From assembly GCA_030151005.1 (NCBI GenBank), contig JASLES010000480.1, positions 1-6,989 on the forward strand: a DNA stretch of 6,989 nucleotides, given 5' to 3'. The notes under the pieces were generated by a model. That model worked only from the letters and a program-made list of their open reading frames with translations, did no database searches and was not told the origin of the DNA. Position 1 is the stretch's first letter. Each line of letters starts with the position of its first letter. Shown piece after piece: positions 1 through 6,076 of this stretch. A program made the translations under genes and the position numbers. Source of the DNA: Silvimonas sp. (lineage in GTDB: Bacteria > Pseudomonadota > Gammaproteobacteria > Burkholderiales > Chitinibacteraceae).

Positions 1-176
1 GCAGCGGGGCCCGGGGTTTCGGCGAGGGTGTCTGAGCGAAGCGAGTTCCCGAGCCTGCCGGGCCACGCGAGAAGCACAGGGAACCCACGCAGTGGGCGCT
101 GTCGCAGGGTCGCCTTTCTTTTGGTTACTTTTCTTTGGCGAAGCAAAGAAAAGTAACCTGCTCCGGCCACCGCCGG
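1..176. repeat. Structured intergenic repeat-like element with a long palindrome
   Basis: No credible gene lies in this stretch; it is dense in inverted repeats. The core is a perfect palindrome with 15-nt arms at 123-137 (GGTTACTTTTCTTTG) and 144-158, around a 6-nt loop (gcgaag). Other complementary pairs are GTTCCC at 45-50 with GGGAAC at 79-84, CCCAC/GTGGG at 84-96 with a 3-nt loop, and CCGGC/GCCGG at 163-176. I recall closely similar boxes, with the same palindrome preceded by a GGTGTCTGAGCG-type segment, recurring between genes in betaproteobacteria and some xanthomonads. That is memory, not a search. Its left boundary may lie outside the window. It sits beyond the flgI terminator, so it is probably not part of the flg transcript. 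The right arm is not followed by a T-run on either strand, so it does not look like a canonical terminator. Function unknown. Confidence 0.6.
123..158. repeat. Perfect 15-bp inverted repeat, 6-nt loop
   Basis: The arms GGTTACTTTTCTTTG (123-137) and CAAAGAAAAGTAACC (144-158) are exactly complementary. The loop region contains GCGAAGC at 138-144, a heptamer known to fold into an unusually stable DNA mini-hairpin with a GAA loop. It would pair in a register one base shifted from the long stem. The left arm is also pyrimidine-rich and preceded by a similar tract (CTTTCTTTTGG, 114-124). Together these suggest an element that folds as single-stranded DNA or RNA. It is the core of the larger repeat-like region at the left end. 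Confidence 0.9.
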
Positions 177-226
177 TATCCAAACCAGCCGTGCTGCAAG
201 GCGCTAATACTAAATGCCTCAACCCC

Positions 227-259
227 AAAAAAACGCCCGACCCCGGGGGTGGGTCGGGC
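227..259 (-). terminator. Intrinsic terminator ending the flg operon
   Basis: On the minus strand a perfect 9-bp GC-rich stem, GCCCGACCC with GGGTCGGGC, encloses a 7-nt loop. It is followed after one G by seven consecutive T residues (A-run at 227-233 on the plus strand). This is a textbook Rho-independent terminator for leftward transcription, 28 nt after the flgI stop codon. On the plus strand no T-run follows the stem, so it should act in one direction only. It implies that the flgB-to-flgI transcript ends here. Confidence 0.9.
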
Positions 260-264
260 CGATG

Positions 265-290
265 TGACGCGGCAGGGGGATACCGCGTCA
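265..290 (-). other. Inverted repeat containing the flgI stop codon
   Basis: TGACGCGG (265-272) and CCGCGTCA (283-290) form a perfect 8-bp stem with a 10-nt loop. The flgI TGA stop codon (288-290) is the first three bases of the stem on the mRNA. The hairpin lies directly before the intrinsic terminator, giving two tandem stem-loops at the 3' end of the transcript. It may protect the mRNA end or assist termination; neither role is shown by the sequence. Confidence 0.55.
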
Positions 291-1400
291 GATCACCTCA
301 AGGTCAGCCTTGAGGCTGCCGGCCGCCTTCATGGCTTGTAAAATGGCCAGCAAATCTTGAGGGGTTGCGCCGACGGCGTTGAGGGCGCGTACAACGTCAC
401 GCAGGTTGGATGCCTTGGGCAGGCGCACGATATTGCCCTTGTCGGCCTCAATCTGGATATCCGCATTCTGGACACGAGCAGTGCGGCCACCCGCCAGCGG
501 CTGCGGTTGCACCACTGTGTTCATGGCGGCAATAGTCACGGTCAGATTGCCGTGGGCCACCGCGCACGGGTCAACCTGTACGGTCTGGTTCATCACAATA
601 GAACCGGTACGGGCATTGATGATGACCTTGGCGGCGACTTCCGCCGGCGTCACATCCAGCCCTTCCAGGCGGGAGAGAAATGCCACGCGCTGGTTGCTGT
701 CTTCCGGTGCGCGCACCTGGATCACCCGGCCATCCTGGGCAGAGGCGATCGGGCCAAACTGGTTATTGATGGCGGTCACCAGGTTGCTGGCGGTGGTGAA
801 GTCGGTGTGCAGCAATTCAAGTTGCACAAAATCACCCTGCCCCACACCACCGGGCACCGCGCGCTCGACCGTGGCACCATCCGGAATCCGGCCTGTCGCC
901 AGCTGATTGACCTGCGTGCTGGAACCGCCGGCAGATGCGCCCGCGCCCGCCACCACCACGTTACCCTGGGCCATGGCGTAAATCTGTCCATCCACACCCT
1001 TGAGCGGCGTCAGCACCAGCGTGCCGCCACGCAAAGACTTGGCATTACCGATCGACGACACGGTGACGTCTAGCGGCTGACCTGGGCGGGAGAACGCGGC
1101 CAGATTGGCCGTGACCGTCACCGCTGCCACGTTCTTCAGTTGCAGGTTGCCACCCGTAGGCACCTGGACGCCCAGGTTATTGAGCATGTTGATCACCGAT
1201 TGCACGGTGAACGGGGTTTGCGTGGTCTGGTCACCACTACCATCCAGACCCACTACAAGGCCGTAGCCAACCAACTGGTTGGGGCGCACGCCGGCAATGC
1301 TGGCAATGTCCCGCACCTTGTCGGCCCGGGCTACACCTGCCGCCAGCAGCAACAAGGCACACAGGACGAAGCGCTTGAAGAGGTGGTTTGTCATGTTCAT
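288..1400 (-). CDS. flgI: Flagellar P-ring protein FlgI
   Basis: FlgI assembles in the periplasm into the P ring, the peptidoglycan-level bushing around the rod. The protein is about 370 aa, normal for the family. It starts with a Sec signal peptide: a basic stretch (HLFKR), a hydrophobic core, and a likely cleavage after ARA before DKVRDI. The mature start DKVRDIASIAGVRPNQLVGY and the later GLDGSGDQT and SNLRDVVRALNAVGATPQDL segments are typical of FlgI. The start is uncertain. Four in-frame candidates exist: GTG 1415, GTG 1409, ATG 1400 and ATG 1394. A weak AAGAG (1415-1419) overlaps GTG 1415, so it cannot serve that start; it sits 5 nt from GTG 1409. I chose ATG 1400 as the outer ATG; all choices keep the signal peptide. 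It follows flgH closely and is the last gene before the terminator. The mature protein has a single cysteine (codon 564-566), whereas E. coli FlgI is known to form an intramolecular disulfide. Confidence 0.97.
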   Translation of the reverse strand: MNMTNHLFKRFVLCALLLLAAGVARADKVRDIASIAGVRPNQLVGYGLVVGLDGSGDQTTQTPFTVQSVINMLNNLGVQVPTGGNLQLKNVAAVTVTANLAAFSRPGQPLDVTVSSIGNAKSLRGGTLVLTPLKGVDGQIYAMAQGNVVVAGAGASAGGSSTQVNQLATGRIPDGATVERAVPGGVGQGDFVQLELLHTDFTTASNLVTAINNQFGPIASAQDGRVIQVRAPEDSNQRVAFLSRLEGLDVTPAEVAAKVIINARTGSIVMNQTVQVDPCAVAHGNLTVTIAAMNTVVQPQPLAGGRTARVQNADIQIEADKGNIVRLPKASNLRDVVRALNAVGATPQDLLAILQAMKAAGSLKADLEVI

Positions 1401-1417
1401 GATATTCACGCGCACTC

Positions 1418-2110
1418 TTAGTAAGGCATCACGCTCAGGAAAAAGCGTTGCAGCCAGCCCATGGTGGTGGCGTCAGCCAGCGCACCAACGCCCAGTTGTT
1501 CGATGCGGGCATCTGCCACTTTGGTCGAAGGGATGGTATTGCCGGCCTGAATGTCGGTCGGGTTCACAATGCCGGTCAGGCGCAGCGTATTGACGTGACC
1601 GTTAATGGCAATCTGTTTTTCGCCGCCAATTTGCAGGTTGCCATTGGCCAGCACTTCAATCACCGTCGCAGAGAGCGAGCCGGTAAAGGTGTTGGTATTG
1701 TCCGTAGAGCCATTACCCGCAAACTTGTTTTCGTTGCTGGTGCTCATGGTGGCGCCCATGAACTCACGCAGGTAACCTGGCATACCCGGTAAAGAGCCAC
1801 TGCCACTCAGGCTCAGCGAGCCCTTGCGATCGGTAGAGGTATCCACCTTGTTGGTGGCAGAGAGGTTTTCTGCAATGGTAATGGTCAGCACGTCGCCAAT
1901 GCGTTTGGCGGTGCGCTCTTCAAAAAGCTGGCGCGAATTGGCGGTCTGGAAAATCGAACCCTGATTGTAGTTCGACTGCAATGACGGCTCCGGCCGCACC
2001 GTGGTCGGTGCAGTCACAATCGATTTGGGTTGCACCACCGCACAGGCGCCCAGCGACAGCGTGATTGCTGCCAGCGTCAGTCGCACCCAGGATGATTTGC
2101 TCACAGCCAT
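1418..2110 (-). CDS. flgH: Flagellar L-ring lipoprotein FlgH
   Basis: FlgH forms the L ring, the outer-membrane bushing through which the rod and hook emerge. The 230-aa product has a lipoprotein signal peptide with lipobox LGAC, Cys23 from the chosen start, so it should be acylated and sent to the outer membrane. Family hallmarks follow: GSIFQ, then LFEERTAKRIGDVLTITIAEN, a Ser/Gly-rich central part, NGNLQIGGEKQIAINGH, LRLTGIVNPTDI, and a C-terminal GWLQRFF. Two ATGs two codons apart compete. AGAAGG at 2119-2124 lies 8 nt before ATG 2110 but only 2 nt before ATG 2116, so 2110 is preferred. An 83-nt gap separates flgG from the outer ATG at 2116 (89 nt to the chosen start). It contains only an imperfect GC hairpin (2139-2163) and no T-run. 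Translation of flgI probably follows closely from flgH termination. Confidence 0.97.
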   Translation of the reverse strand: MAVSKSSWVRLTLAAITLSLGACAVVQPKSIVTAPTTVRPEPSLQSNYNQGSIFQTANSRQLFEERTAKRIGDVLTITIAENLSATNKVDTSTDRKGSLSLSGSGSLPGMPGYLREFMGATMSTSNENKFAGNGSTDNTNTFTGSLSATVIEVLANGNLQIGGEKQIAINGHVNTLRLTGIVNPTDIQAGNTIPSTKVADARIEQLGVGALADATTMGWLQRFFLSVMPY

Positions 2111-2199
2111 ATTCATGCCCTTCTCTCATACCGTCTTGCCGCCCACGGCCAGTGTGGCCGCGGGGATCATTACATTACCGCTGTACTGCGTTACGCCGT

Positions 2200-2985
2200 T
2201 TACATCGACTCCAGCTTTTGCAGCATCTGGTCTGATGTCGTCACTGCGCGCGAGTTGATTTCATAAGCACGCTGCGCCTGGATCATGTTCACGAGTTCTT
2301 CGGTCACGTTGACGTTAGATGTTTCCACATAACCCTGGTTGATCGCCCCCAGACCGTTGGTACCTGGCTGGCCTGCGGTCGGCGCGCCGGATGCATTGGT
2401 TTCCAGGAACAGATTATCGCCAATCGCCTGCAAACCGGCCGGGTTGATAAACGTTGCCAACTGGATCACGCCCAGCGTGATCGGAGCGCTGGCCACATTG
2501 TTCACGATCGCAGTCACCGTACCGTCTTTGCCCACGGTGACCGACGTAGTCCCTGCCGGCACTTGCAGACCCGGGTTCAGCGCTTCGCCACCCGCCGTGA
2601 CCACATTGCCCTGGTTATCCAGCTGGAACGAACCATCCCGCGTGTACGCTGTGGTGCCATCCGGCTGGGTAATCTGGAAGAAACCCACACCGTTGATTGC
2701 CAGATCCAGCTGACCTTCCGTGTTCTGCAGGCTGCCTTGCTCAAAAATCCGTGCGGTGGCGACAGTACGCACACCGGTACCCAGTTGCAAGCCTGTTGGC
2801 AGGCTGGTGGTCTGGCTGGTGGCGCCGCCAGGCTGACGCAGGTTCTGGTACAGCAAATCTTCAAAAATCGGACGCTCGCGCTTGTAGCCATTGGTAGCCA
2901 CGTTGGCGAGGTTGTGAGAGATCACGTCGACGTTATTCTGCATGGCATCCATGCCCGTCTTGGCGATCCACAGTGAACGCATCAT
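2200..2985 (-). CDS. flgG: Flagellar distal rod protein FlgG
   Basis: FlgG is the distal rod subunit, exported by the flagellar type III system and polymerised between FlgF and the hook. The 261-aa length is exactly typical. The N-terminal helix (residues 1-38, MMRSLWIAKTGMDAMQNNVD then SHNLANVATNGYKRERP) and the C-terminal helix (NVNVTEELVNMIQAQRAYE to the end) are the conserved D0/D1 halves of rod and hook proteins. Residues about 46-64 (YQNLRQPGGATSQTTSLPTG) match the FlgG-specific insert that distinguishes the rigid rod from the flexible hook, which separates this gene from flgE and flgF. A good Shine-Dalgarno (AAGGA, about 10 nt before the ATG) supports the start at 2985; a second ATG follows immediately. 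It shares an exact 22-bp stretch with flgE in the codons for FQLDNQG (2608-2629). Confidence 0.98.
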   Translation of the reverse strand: MMRSLWIAKTGMDAMQNNVDVISHNLANVATNGYKRERPIFEDLLYQNLRQPGGATSQTTSLPTGLQLGTGVRTVATARIFEQGSLQNTEGQLDLAINGVGFFQITQPDGTTAYTRDGSFQLDNQGNVVTAGGEALNPGLQVPAGTTSVTVGKDGTVTAIVNNVASAPITLGVIQLATFINPAGLQAIGDNLFLETNASGAPTAGQPGTNGLGAINQGYVETSNVNVTEELVNMIQAQRAYEINSRAVTTSDQMLQKLESM

Positions 2986-3028
2986 GGTGTGTTCTTCCTT
3001 GTTTTAATTCTGCGGTACAACCCTGGGT

Positions 3029-3055
3029 ACGGTCTGGCGGGTGATCCCGGGCCGT
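3029..3055 (-). other. Imperfect hairpin between flgF and flgG
   Basis: The 96-nt gap after flgF contains nested complementary pairs ACGG/CCGT (3029-3032, 3052-3055) and CGGG/CCCG (3038-3041, 3046-3049) around a TGAT loop. No T-run follows on the minus strand, so it is not a terminator. It might be an RNA-processing or stability element. I see no promoter in this gap. Confidence 0.25.
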
Positions 3056-3081
3056 CCCTCATGACCTGTTACTGCCAATAA

Positions 3082-3819
3082 TCAACTCGTGAACTGGATG
3101 ACCGAGGCCACAGCGCGGGCGTTGGTATCCGCGGTCTGGATCAGTTGCACCTGCATGTCGTAATGCCGTTGCGAGCCAATCATGTTCACCAGTTCATCCA
3201 CCGTGTTGACGTTGCTGTTTTCCAGCGCATCCGGGGCAACTTCGACACTGTCATCCGGCTGGGCGGCCGAGCCGTCCCGCATGCGGAACAGACCATCGCT
3301 GCCCTTGTACACATCCGCACCGGCCGGATTGACCAGCTTGAGCCGGCCCAGATCCGTGGTAGCAGACGGGTTATCCAGCGGCGTGCCGCTGATGGTGCCG
3401 TCAGAACCGAACGAGATACGAGTGTTGTCCGGTACGGTGATCGGGCCGTTTTCACCCATCACTACCAGACCAGAGCGCGTCTTGAGCAAACCAGAAGAAT
3501 CGATCTCGAAACCACCGTTGCGGGTATAGGCTTCGCCCGTGCCGGTTTGCACCGTGAACCAGCCATCGCCATTGATGGCGGCGTCCATATCACGACCCGT
3601 GCTCTGGATTACGCCCGGCGAGAGGTCTGCCCCGGTTGATTGCGCCACCACAAAGGCACGGGTCTGAGCGCCTTCGCCCAGCACCGGCACGGCCCGGAAC
3701 GCATCAAGGTCGGCCCGGAAACCAGGCGTAGCCGCATTGGCAAGATTGCTGGAAACCGTGGCTTGCCGTTGCATGGATTGCTTGGCGCCGGTCATGGCCA
3801 CGTAAATCAGTCTGTCCAT
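3082..3819 (-). CDS. flgF: Flagellar proximal rod protein FlgF
   Basis: FlgF is a rod subunit between the FlgB/FlgC proximal part and FlgG, exported by the flagellar type III apparatus. The 245-aa protein opens with the FlgF-type MDRLIYVAMTGAKQSMQRQ, followed by SSNLANAATPGFRADL. It has the central AINGDGWFTVQTGTGEAYTRNGGF segment shared by FlgE, FlgF and FlgG, and ends with the amphipathic helix beginning NVNTVDELVNMIGSQRHYD. It lacks the FlgG-specific insert. The ribosome-binding site is poor: AAGGG is 13 nt upstream and only GAG is at normal spacing. This fits the low copy number expected for FlgF compared with hook protein. A hairpin containing the flgE stop codon lies in the 62-nt gap upstream. 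Confidence 0.97.
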   Translation of the reverse strand: MDRLIYVAMTGAKQSMQRQATVSSNLANAATPGFRADLDAFRAVPVLGEGAQTRAFVVAQSTGADLSPGVIQSTGRDMDAAINGDGWFTVQTGTGEAYTRNGGFEIDSSGLLKTRSGLVVMGENGPITVPDNTRISFGSDGTISGTPLDNPSATTDLGRLKLVNPAGADVYKGSDGLFRMRDGSAAQPDDSVEVAPDALENSNVNTVDELVNMIGSQRHYDMQVQLIQTADTNARAVASVIQFTS

Positions 3820-3852
3820 TAAGCTCGATTACCCTTGTGCGTCGATGTCATC

Positions 3853-3883
3853 AAAAATCCGGTCAAACCCTGAAAAACGGATT
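3853..3883 (-). terminator. Possible weak terminator/attenuator after flgE
   Basis: On the minus strand AATCCG (3878-3883) pairs with CGGATT (3856-3861) across a 16-nt loop, and three more T residues follow, giving five T in a row. The first two stem bases belong to the flgE TAA stop codon. The stem is short and the loop large, so at most partial termination or RNA processing is expected. It is placed where a drop in expression between the abundant FlgE and the scarce FlgF would be useful. Inference only. Confidence 0.3.
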
Positions 3884-5210
3884 AACCCAGGTTCACGATG
3901 GTTTGCAGGATGGTGTCCTGCGCCTTGATCGTCTGCGCGTTGGCTTGATAGTTGCGCTGTGCGGTAATCAGGTTCACCAGCTCAGAAGTCAGATCAACGT
4001 TGGAATCTTCAACGGCCGACGACTGCAGCGAACCAAGACTGCCCGTGCCCGGATCGCCCACGGTCGGCTGGCCCGAAGCAAAGGTCTGCGACCAGCGGTT
4101 ATCACCCAGCGGCTGCAAACCCTGCACGTTGGTGAAATTGGCCAGCACAATCTGGCCAACGGTCTTGGTTTGACCGTTGGAATAACTCCCCTGGATCACG
4201 CCATCTTTACCGATGCTCATACCGGTCAGCGTGCCGTCGGCATAGCCATCCTGGTTCAGTGCGTTCACCACAAACGGGCTGCCGTACTGGGTGGAGTTCG
4301 GGAAGCTGACATTAAAGGCGAACGGGCTGGTCGCGCCGTTCGGGGCAGTCAGCGTGGTGCTGAAGGTAAACCCGGACACGTTGGACGCAGCGGTGCCGGT
4401 CAACGGGTCGGTCGGTGTGGTGGTGGAGTCCAGCGTACCGCTACCGGTGTACATCAGGTAGCCGTTCGTCCCGGCCGGCGAACCCGTCGTAGTCGGCGTG
4501 CCGCCGTCAAACGAGGTTTGCACTTCCCACTGGTTGGTGGCGACCTTGGTGAAATAGAACGTCAGGTTGTGCGATACGCCTTGCGCGTCGTACACCTGTG
4601 CGGTGGTCGAACTGGTGAACGTGGTCGGATCGGTTACATTCAACGGACCGATACCCGTCGGCGGCGCAGCACGGTTGATGATCGGCGCTGCGGCGTTCAC
4701 GTTCATCTGACCCACTTGCAGGCCCGCGTTGGACGTACCGGATGAACCGGTAGCGCGCGCGCCGATATTGCCGACAGTGATCTGCAGCGGCACCGGGTTA
4801 CCACCCTTGAGCAGTTGACCACTATTGGGATCAACACCCCAGCCGGTCAGACGCTGGCCATCGTTAACGATGTAGCCCTGGTTATCCAGCTGGAACTGGC
4901 CGTTACGGCTGTAAGAGATGGTGCCCGAGGTATCGGACATGCGGAAAAAACCGTTGCCGGTAATGGCCACATCCAGCGGATTGCTGGTGCTCTCCACGTT
5001 ACCCTGACCAAACTGCTGGGCGATATCCATCACCCGTGCGCCGATCCCCGCCACATTGGACGAAGAAGCAAAGGTGGATGCGTAGATATCCGCGAATTCG
5101 GCACGCGAATCCTTGAAACCCACGGTGTTGGCGTTAGCGATGTTGTTGCCGATGACGTCCAGGTTCTTGGACGCTGCATTCAAACCGCTCAGACCTTGCT
5201 GGAAACCCAT
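3882..5210 (-). CDS. flgE: Flagellar hook protein FlgE
   Basis: FlgE polymerises under the FlgD cap into the hook, the universal joint between rod and filament. The product is 442 aa, within the usual range. The N-terminal MGFQQGLSGLNAASKNLDVIGNNIANANTVGFKDSRAEFADIY is the classic hook signature. Next come the VAITGNGFFRMSD and SYSRNGQFQLDNQG segments of D1, then a Thr/Ser/Gly-rich outer region (about residues 130-330) containing the FlgE D2-type VYDAQGVSHNLTFYF. It ends with NVDLTSELVNLITAQRNYQANAQTIKAQD to the end, the conserved C-terminal coiled-coil half. The start is clear: GGGAGGG, core GGAGG 6 nt before the ATG, is the strongest ribosome-binding site in the operon and fits high hook-protein demand. 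Two alternative hairpins lie immediately upstream of it. No cysteines are present. Confidence 0.98.
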   Translation of the reverse strand: MGFQQGLSGLNAASKNLDVIGNNIANANTVGFKDSRAEFADIYASTFASSSNVAGIGARVMDIAQQFGQGNVESTSNPLDVAITGNGFFRMSDTSGTISYSRNGQFQLDNQGYIVNDGQRLTGWGVDPNSGQLLKGGNPVPLQITVGNIGARATGSSGTSNAGLQVGQMNVNAAAPIINRAAPPTGIGPLNVTDPTTFTSSTTAQVYDAQGVSHNLTFYFTKVATNQWEVQTSFDGGTPTTTGSPAGTNGYLMYTGSGTLDSTTTPTDPLTGTAASNVSGFTFSTTLTAPNGATSPFAFNVSFPNSTQYGSPFVVNALNQDGYADGTLTGMSIGKDGVIQGSYSNGQTKTVGQIVLANFTNVQGLQPLGDNRWSQTFASGQPTVGDPGTGSLGSLQSSAVEDSNVDLTSELVNLITAQRNYQANAQTIKAQDTILQTIVNLG

Positions 5211-5215
5211 ATTTA

Positions 5216-5222
5216 CCCTCCC
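5216..5222 (-). promoter_or_regulatory. Strong flgE ribosome-binding site next to a hairpin
   Basis: The mRNA reads GGGAGGGTAAATATG, with a near-ideal GGAGG core 6 nt from the flgE start. The first G (5222) is also the last base of the stem CGGCAA/TTGCCG at 5222-5236, so folding would end exactly at the site where the ribosome binds. Confidence 0.75.
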
Positions 5223-5248
5223 GGCAATCCTTGCCGCCCCTGCGGCAA
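5222..5248 (-). promoter_or_regulatory. Two mutually exclusive hairpins in the flgE leader
   Basis: In mRNA order the leader holds TTGCCGC, a 4-nt spacer, GCGGCAA, the spacer GGA, and TTGCCG, then the ribosome-binding site. The middle segment (5231-5237) can pair with the upstream copy (5242-5248, 7 bp, 4-nt loop) or the downstream copy (5222-5227, 6 bp, 3-nt loop), but not with both. The second fold abuts the flgE Shine-Dalgarno; the first leaves it open. This resembles a small translational switch, although it could also be a chance result of GC-rich repeats. Confidence 0.4.
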
Positions 5249-5255
5249 TTCATGC

Positions 5256-5272
5256 CTGCCCTCCCCGGGCAG
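5256..5272 (-). other. Small GC hairpin after flgD
   Basis: CTGCCC (5256-5261) and GGGCAG (5267-5272) form a 6-bp stem with a 5-nt loop in the 108-nt gap between flgD and flgE. No T-run follows, so it is not an intrinsic terminator. It lies just upstream of the alternative hairpins of the flgE leader. Confidence 0.3.
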
Positions 5273-5318
5273 ATTGTTCGTTAGTTCGTTGGTATTGCTG
5301 AACGACGCTTGCTGCCGG

Positions 5319-6047
5319 TCAGGTGGAAGAACCAGAAGACGCACTGGTCGCGGCGCTGACCTGGGTCACATCACTCAGGTTCACGGTTGTACCGTTGGCC
5401 AGCACCACTTGCACATTGCTGCCATTAAGAATCACGCTGGATGCGGTTTGCCAACCATCCACCGTCAGTGCGGTCTGAGTACCAGATGCATCCACGCCTT
5501 GCGCCACGATGGCGTAATTGCCTGCCGGCGCCTTGGTGCCATCAGCCAGCGTGCCATCCCAGTTGATCGGGTTGGCCTGGCCGGCGGTCGGGGTGGTGGT
5601 CATCTGGTCAACAATCTTGCCGGTAGACAGCGACACCACCGACACCTGCATCTGGGTGGTGCCCGCTGGCACGCTCACCGATGCTTGCAAATTGTTGGTG
5701 CCGTCATAAGCCCAGGACTTGGTCGGTGCCATTACCTGCTTGCCAATCAGCGAGGCCGACTGCAACGCCTGGCTGGAATTGAACAGCGCCGACATGGAAC
5801 TCATGGTGGTATTGAGCTGTTGCAACCCGCTCACCGTGCTGATCTGCGCCAGTTGCGAGGTCATCTGGGAGTTATCCATCGGGTTGGTCGGATCCTGATT
5901 CTGCAGCTGCGCGACCAGCAGCTTCATGAATTGATCCTGCATGGCCTGCGCACTGCCGCTGGCACCGCTGCTGCTGGACGAGCCACTCAGTGCGGAGTTC
6001 AGCGCACTGAAGTTGATCCCGGAACCGTTGTTTACTGAAGTCGTCAT
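5319..6047 (-). CDS. flgD: Flagellar hook-capping protein FlgD
   Basis: FlgD forms the scaffold cap on the growing hook and is displaced when the hook is complete. The 242-aa product has a flexible Ser/Gly/Ala-rich N-terminus, then the family signature at about residues 37-69: MQDQFMKLLVAQLQNQDP, TNPMDNSQMTSQLAQIS. After it come the GLQQLN segment, a region beginning ASLIGKQVMAPTKS, and the C-terminal beta-rich domain containing NWDGTLADGTKAPAGNYAI, which is typical of FlgD. The ATG at 6047 is supported by GAGGGA about 8-9 nt upstream. It lies 29 nt after flgC and 108 nt before flgE, in the usual rod-to-hook gene order. Confidence 0.97.
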   Translation of the reverse strand: MTTSVNNGSGINFSALNSALSGSSSSSGASGSAQAMQDQFMKLLVAQLQNQDPTNPMDNSQMTSQLAQISTVSGLQQLNTTMSSMSALFNSSQALQSASLIGKQVMAPTKSWAYDGTNNLQASVSVPAGTTQMQVSVVSLSTGKIVDQMTTTPTAGQANPINWDGTLADGTKAPAGNYAIVAQGVDASGTQTALTVDGWQTASSVILNGSNVQVVLANGTTVNLSDVTQVSAATSASSGSST

Positions 6048-6076
6048 GATGCTATTCCCTCAAGCCGGGTTATCAA

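Noticed and set aside
123..158. Long palindrome considered as a bidirectional terminator
   Set aside because: Neither arm is followed by a T-run outside the stem; a separate canonical terminator already exists at 227-259.
1..176. Repeat region considered as a CRISPR array
   Set aside because: There are no regularly spaced direct repeats; the structure is made of inverted repeats only.
92..313. Small plus-strand open frame of 73 codons starting in the repeat
   Set aside because: It reads through the palindrome (giving the PFFWLLFFGEAKKSN-type sequence such repeats yield), through the terminator and into the flgI 3' end; GTG start and no ribosome-binding site.
2139..2163. GC hairpin between flgG and flgH (CGGCC/GGCCG with outer CCGC/GCGG)
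   Set aside because: Short, imperfect, and with no T-run on the minus strand; too weak to call a terminator or regulator.
3060..3081. TGGCA after flgF on the minus strand as a second sigma-54 promoter
   Set aside because: No matching -12 element at the required spacing (GTC in place of TGC).
3837..4745. Long open frame on the plus strand opposite flgE (about 300 codons)
   Set aside because: It is antisense to an unmistakable flgE, its translation is rich in Arg/His/Gly with no family resemblance, and it is explained by codon bias of the coding strand in GC-rich DNA.
4815..6038. Long open frame on the plus strand opposite flgE/flgD (about 400 codons)
   Set aside because: It spans across the flgD-flgE gap, is antisense to two conserved genes, and its His/Arg/Gly-rich composition is typical of a shadow frame.
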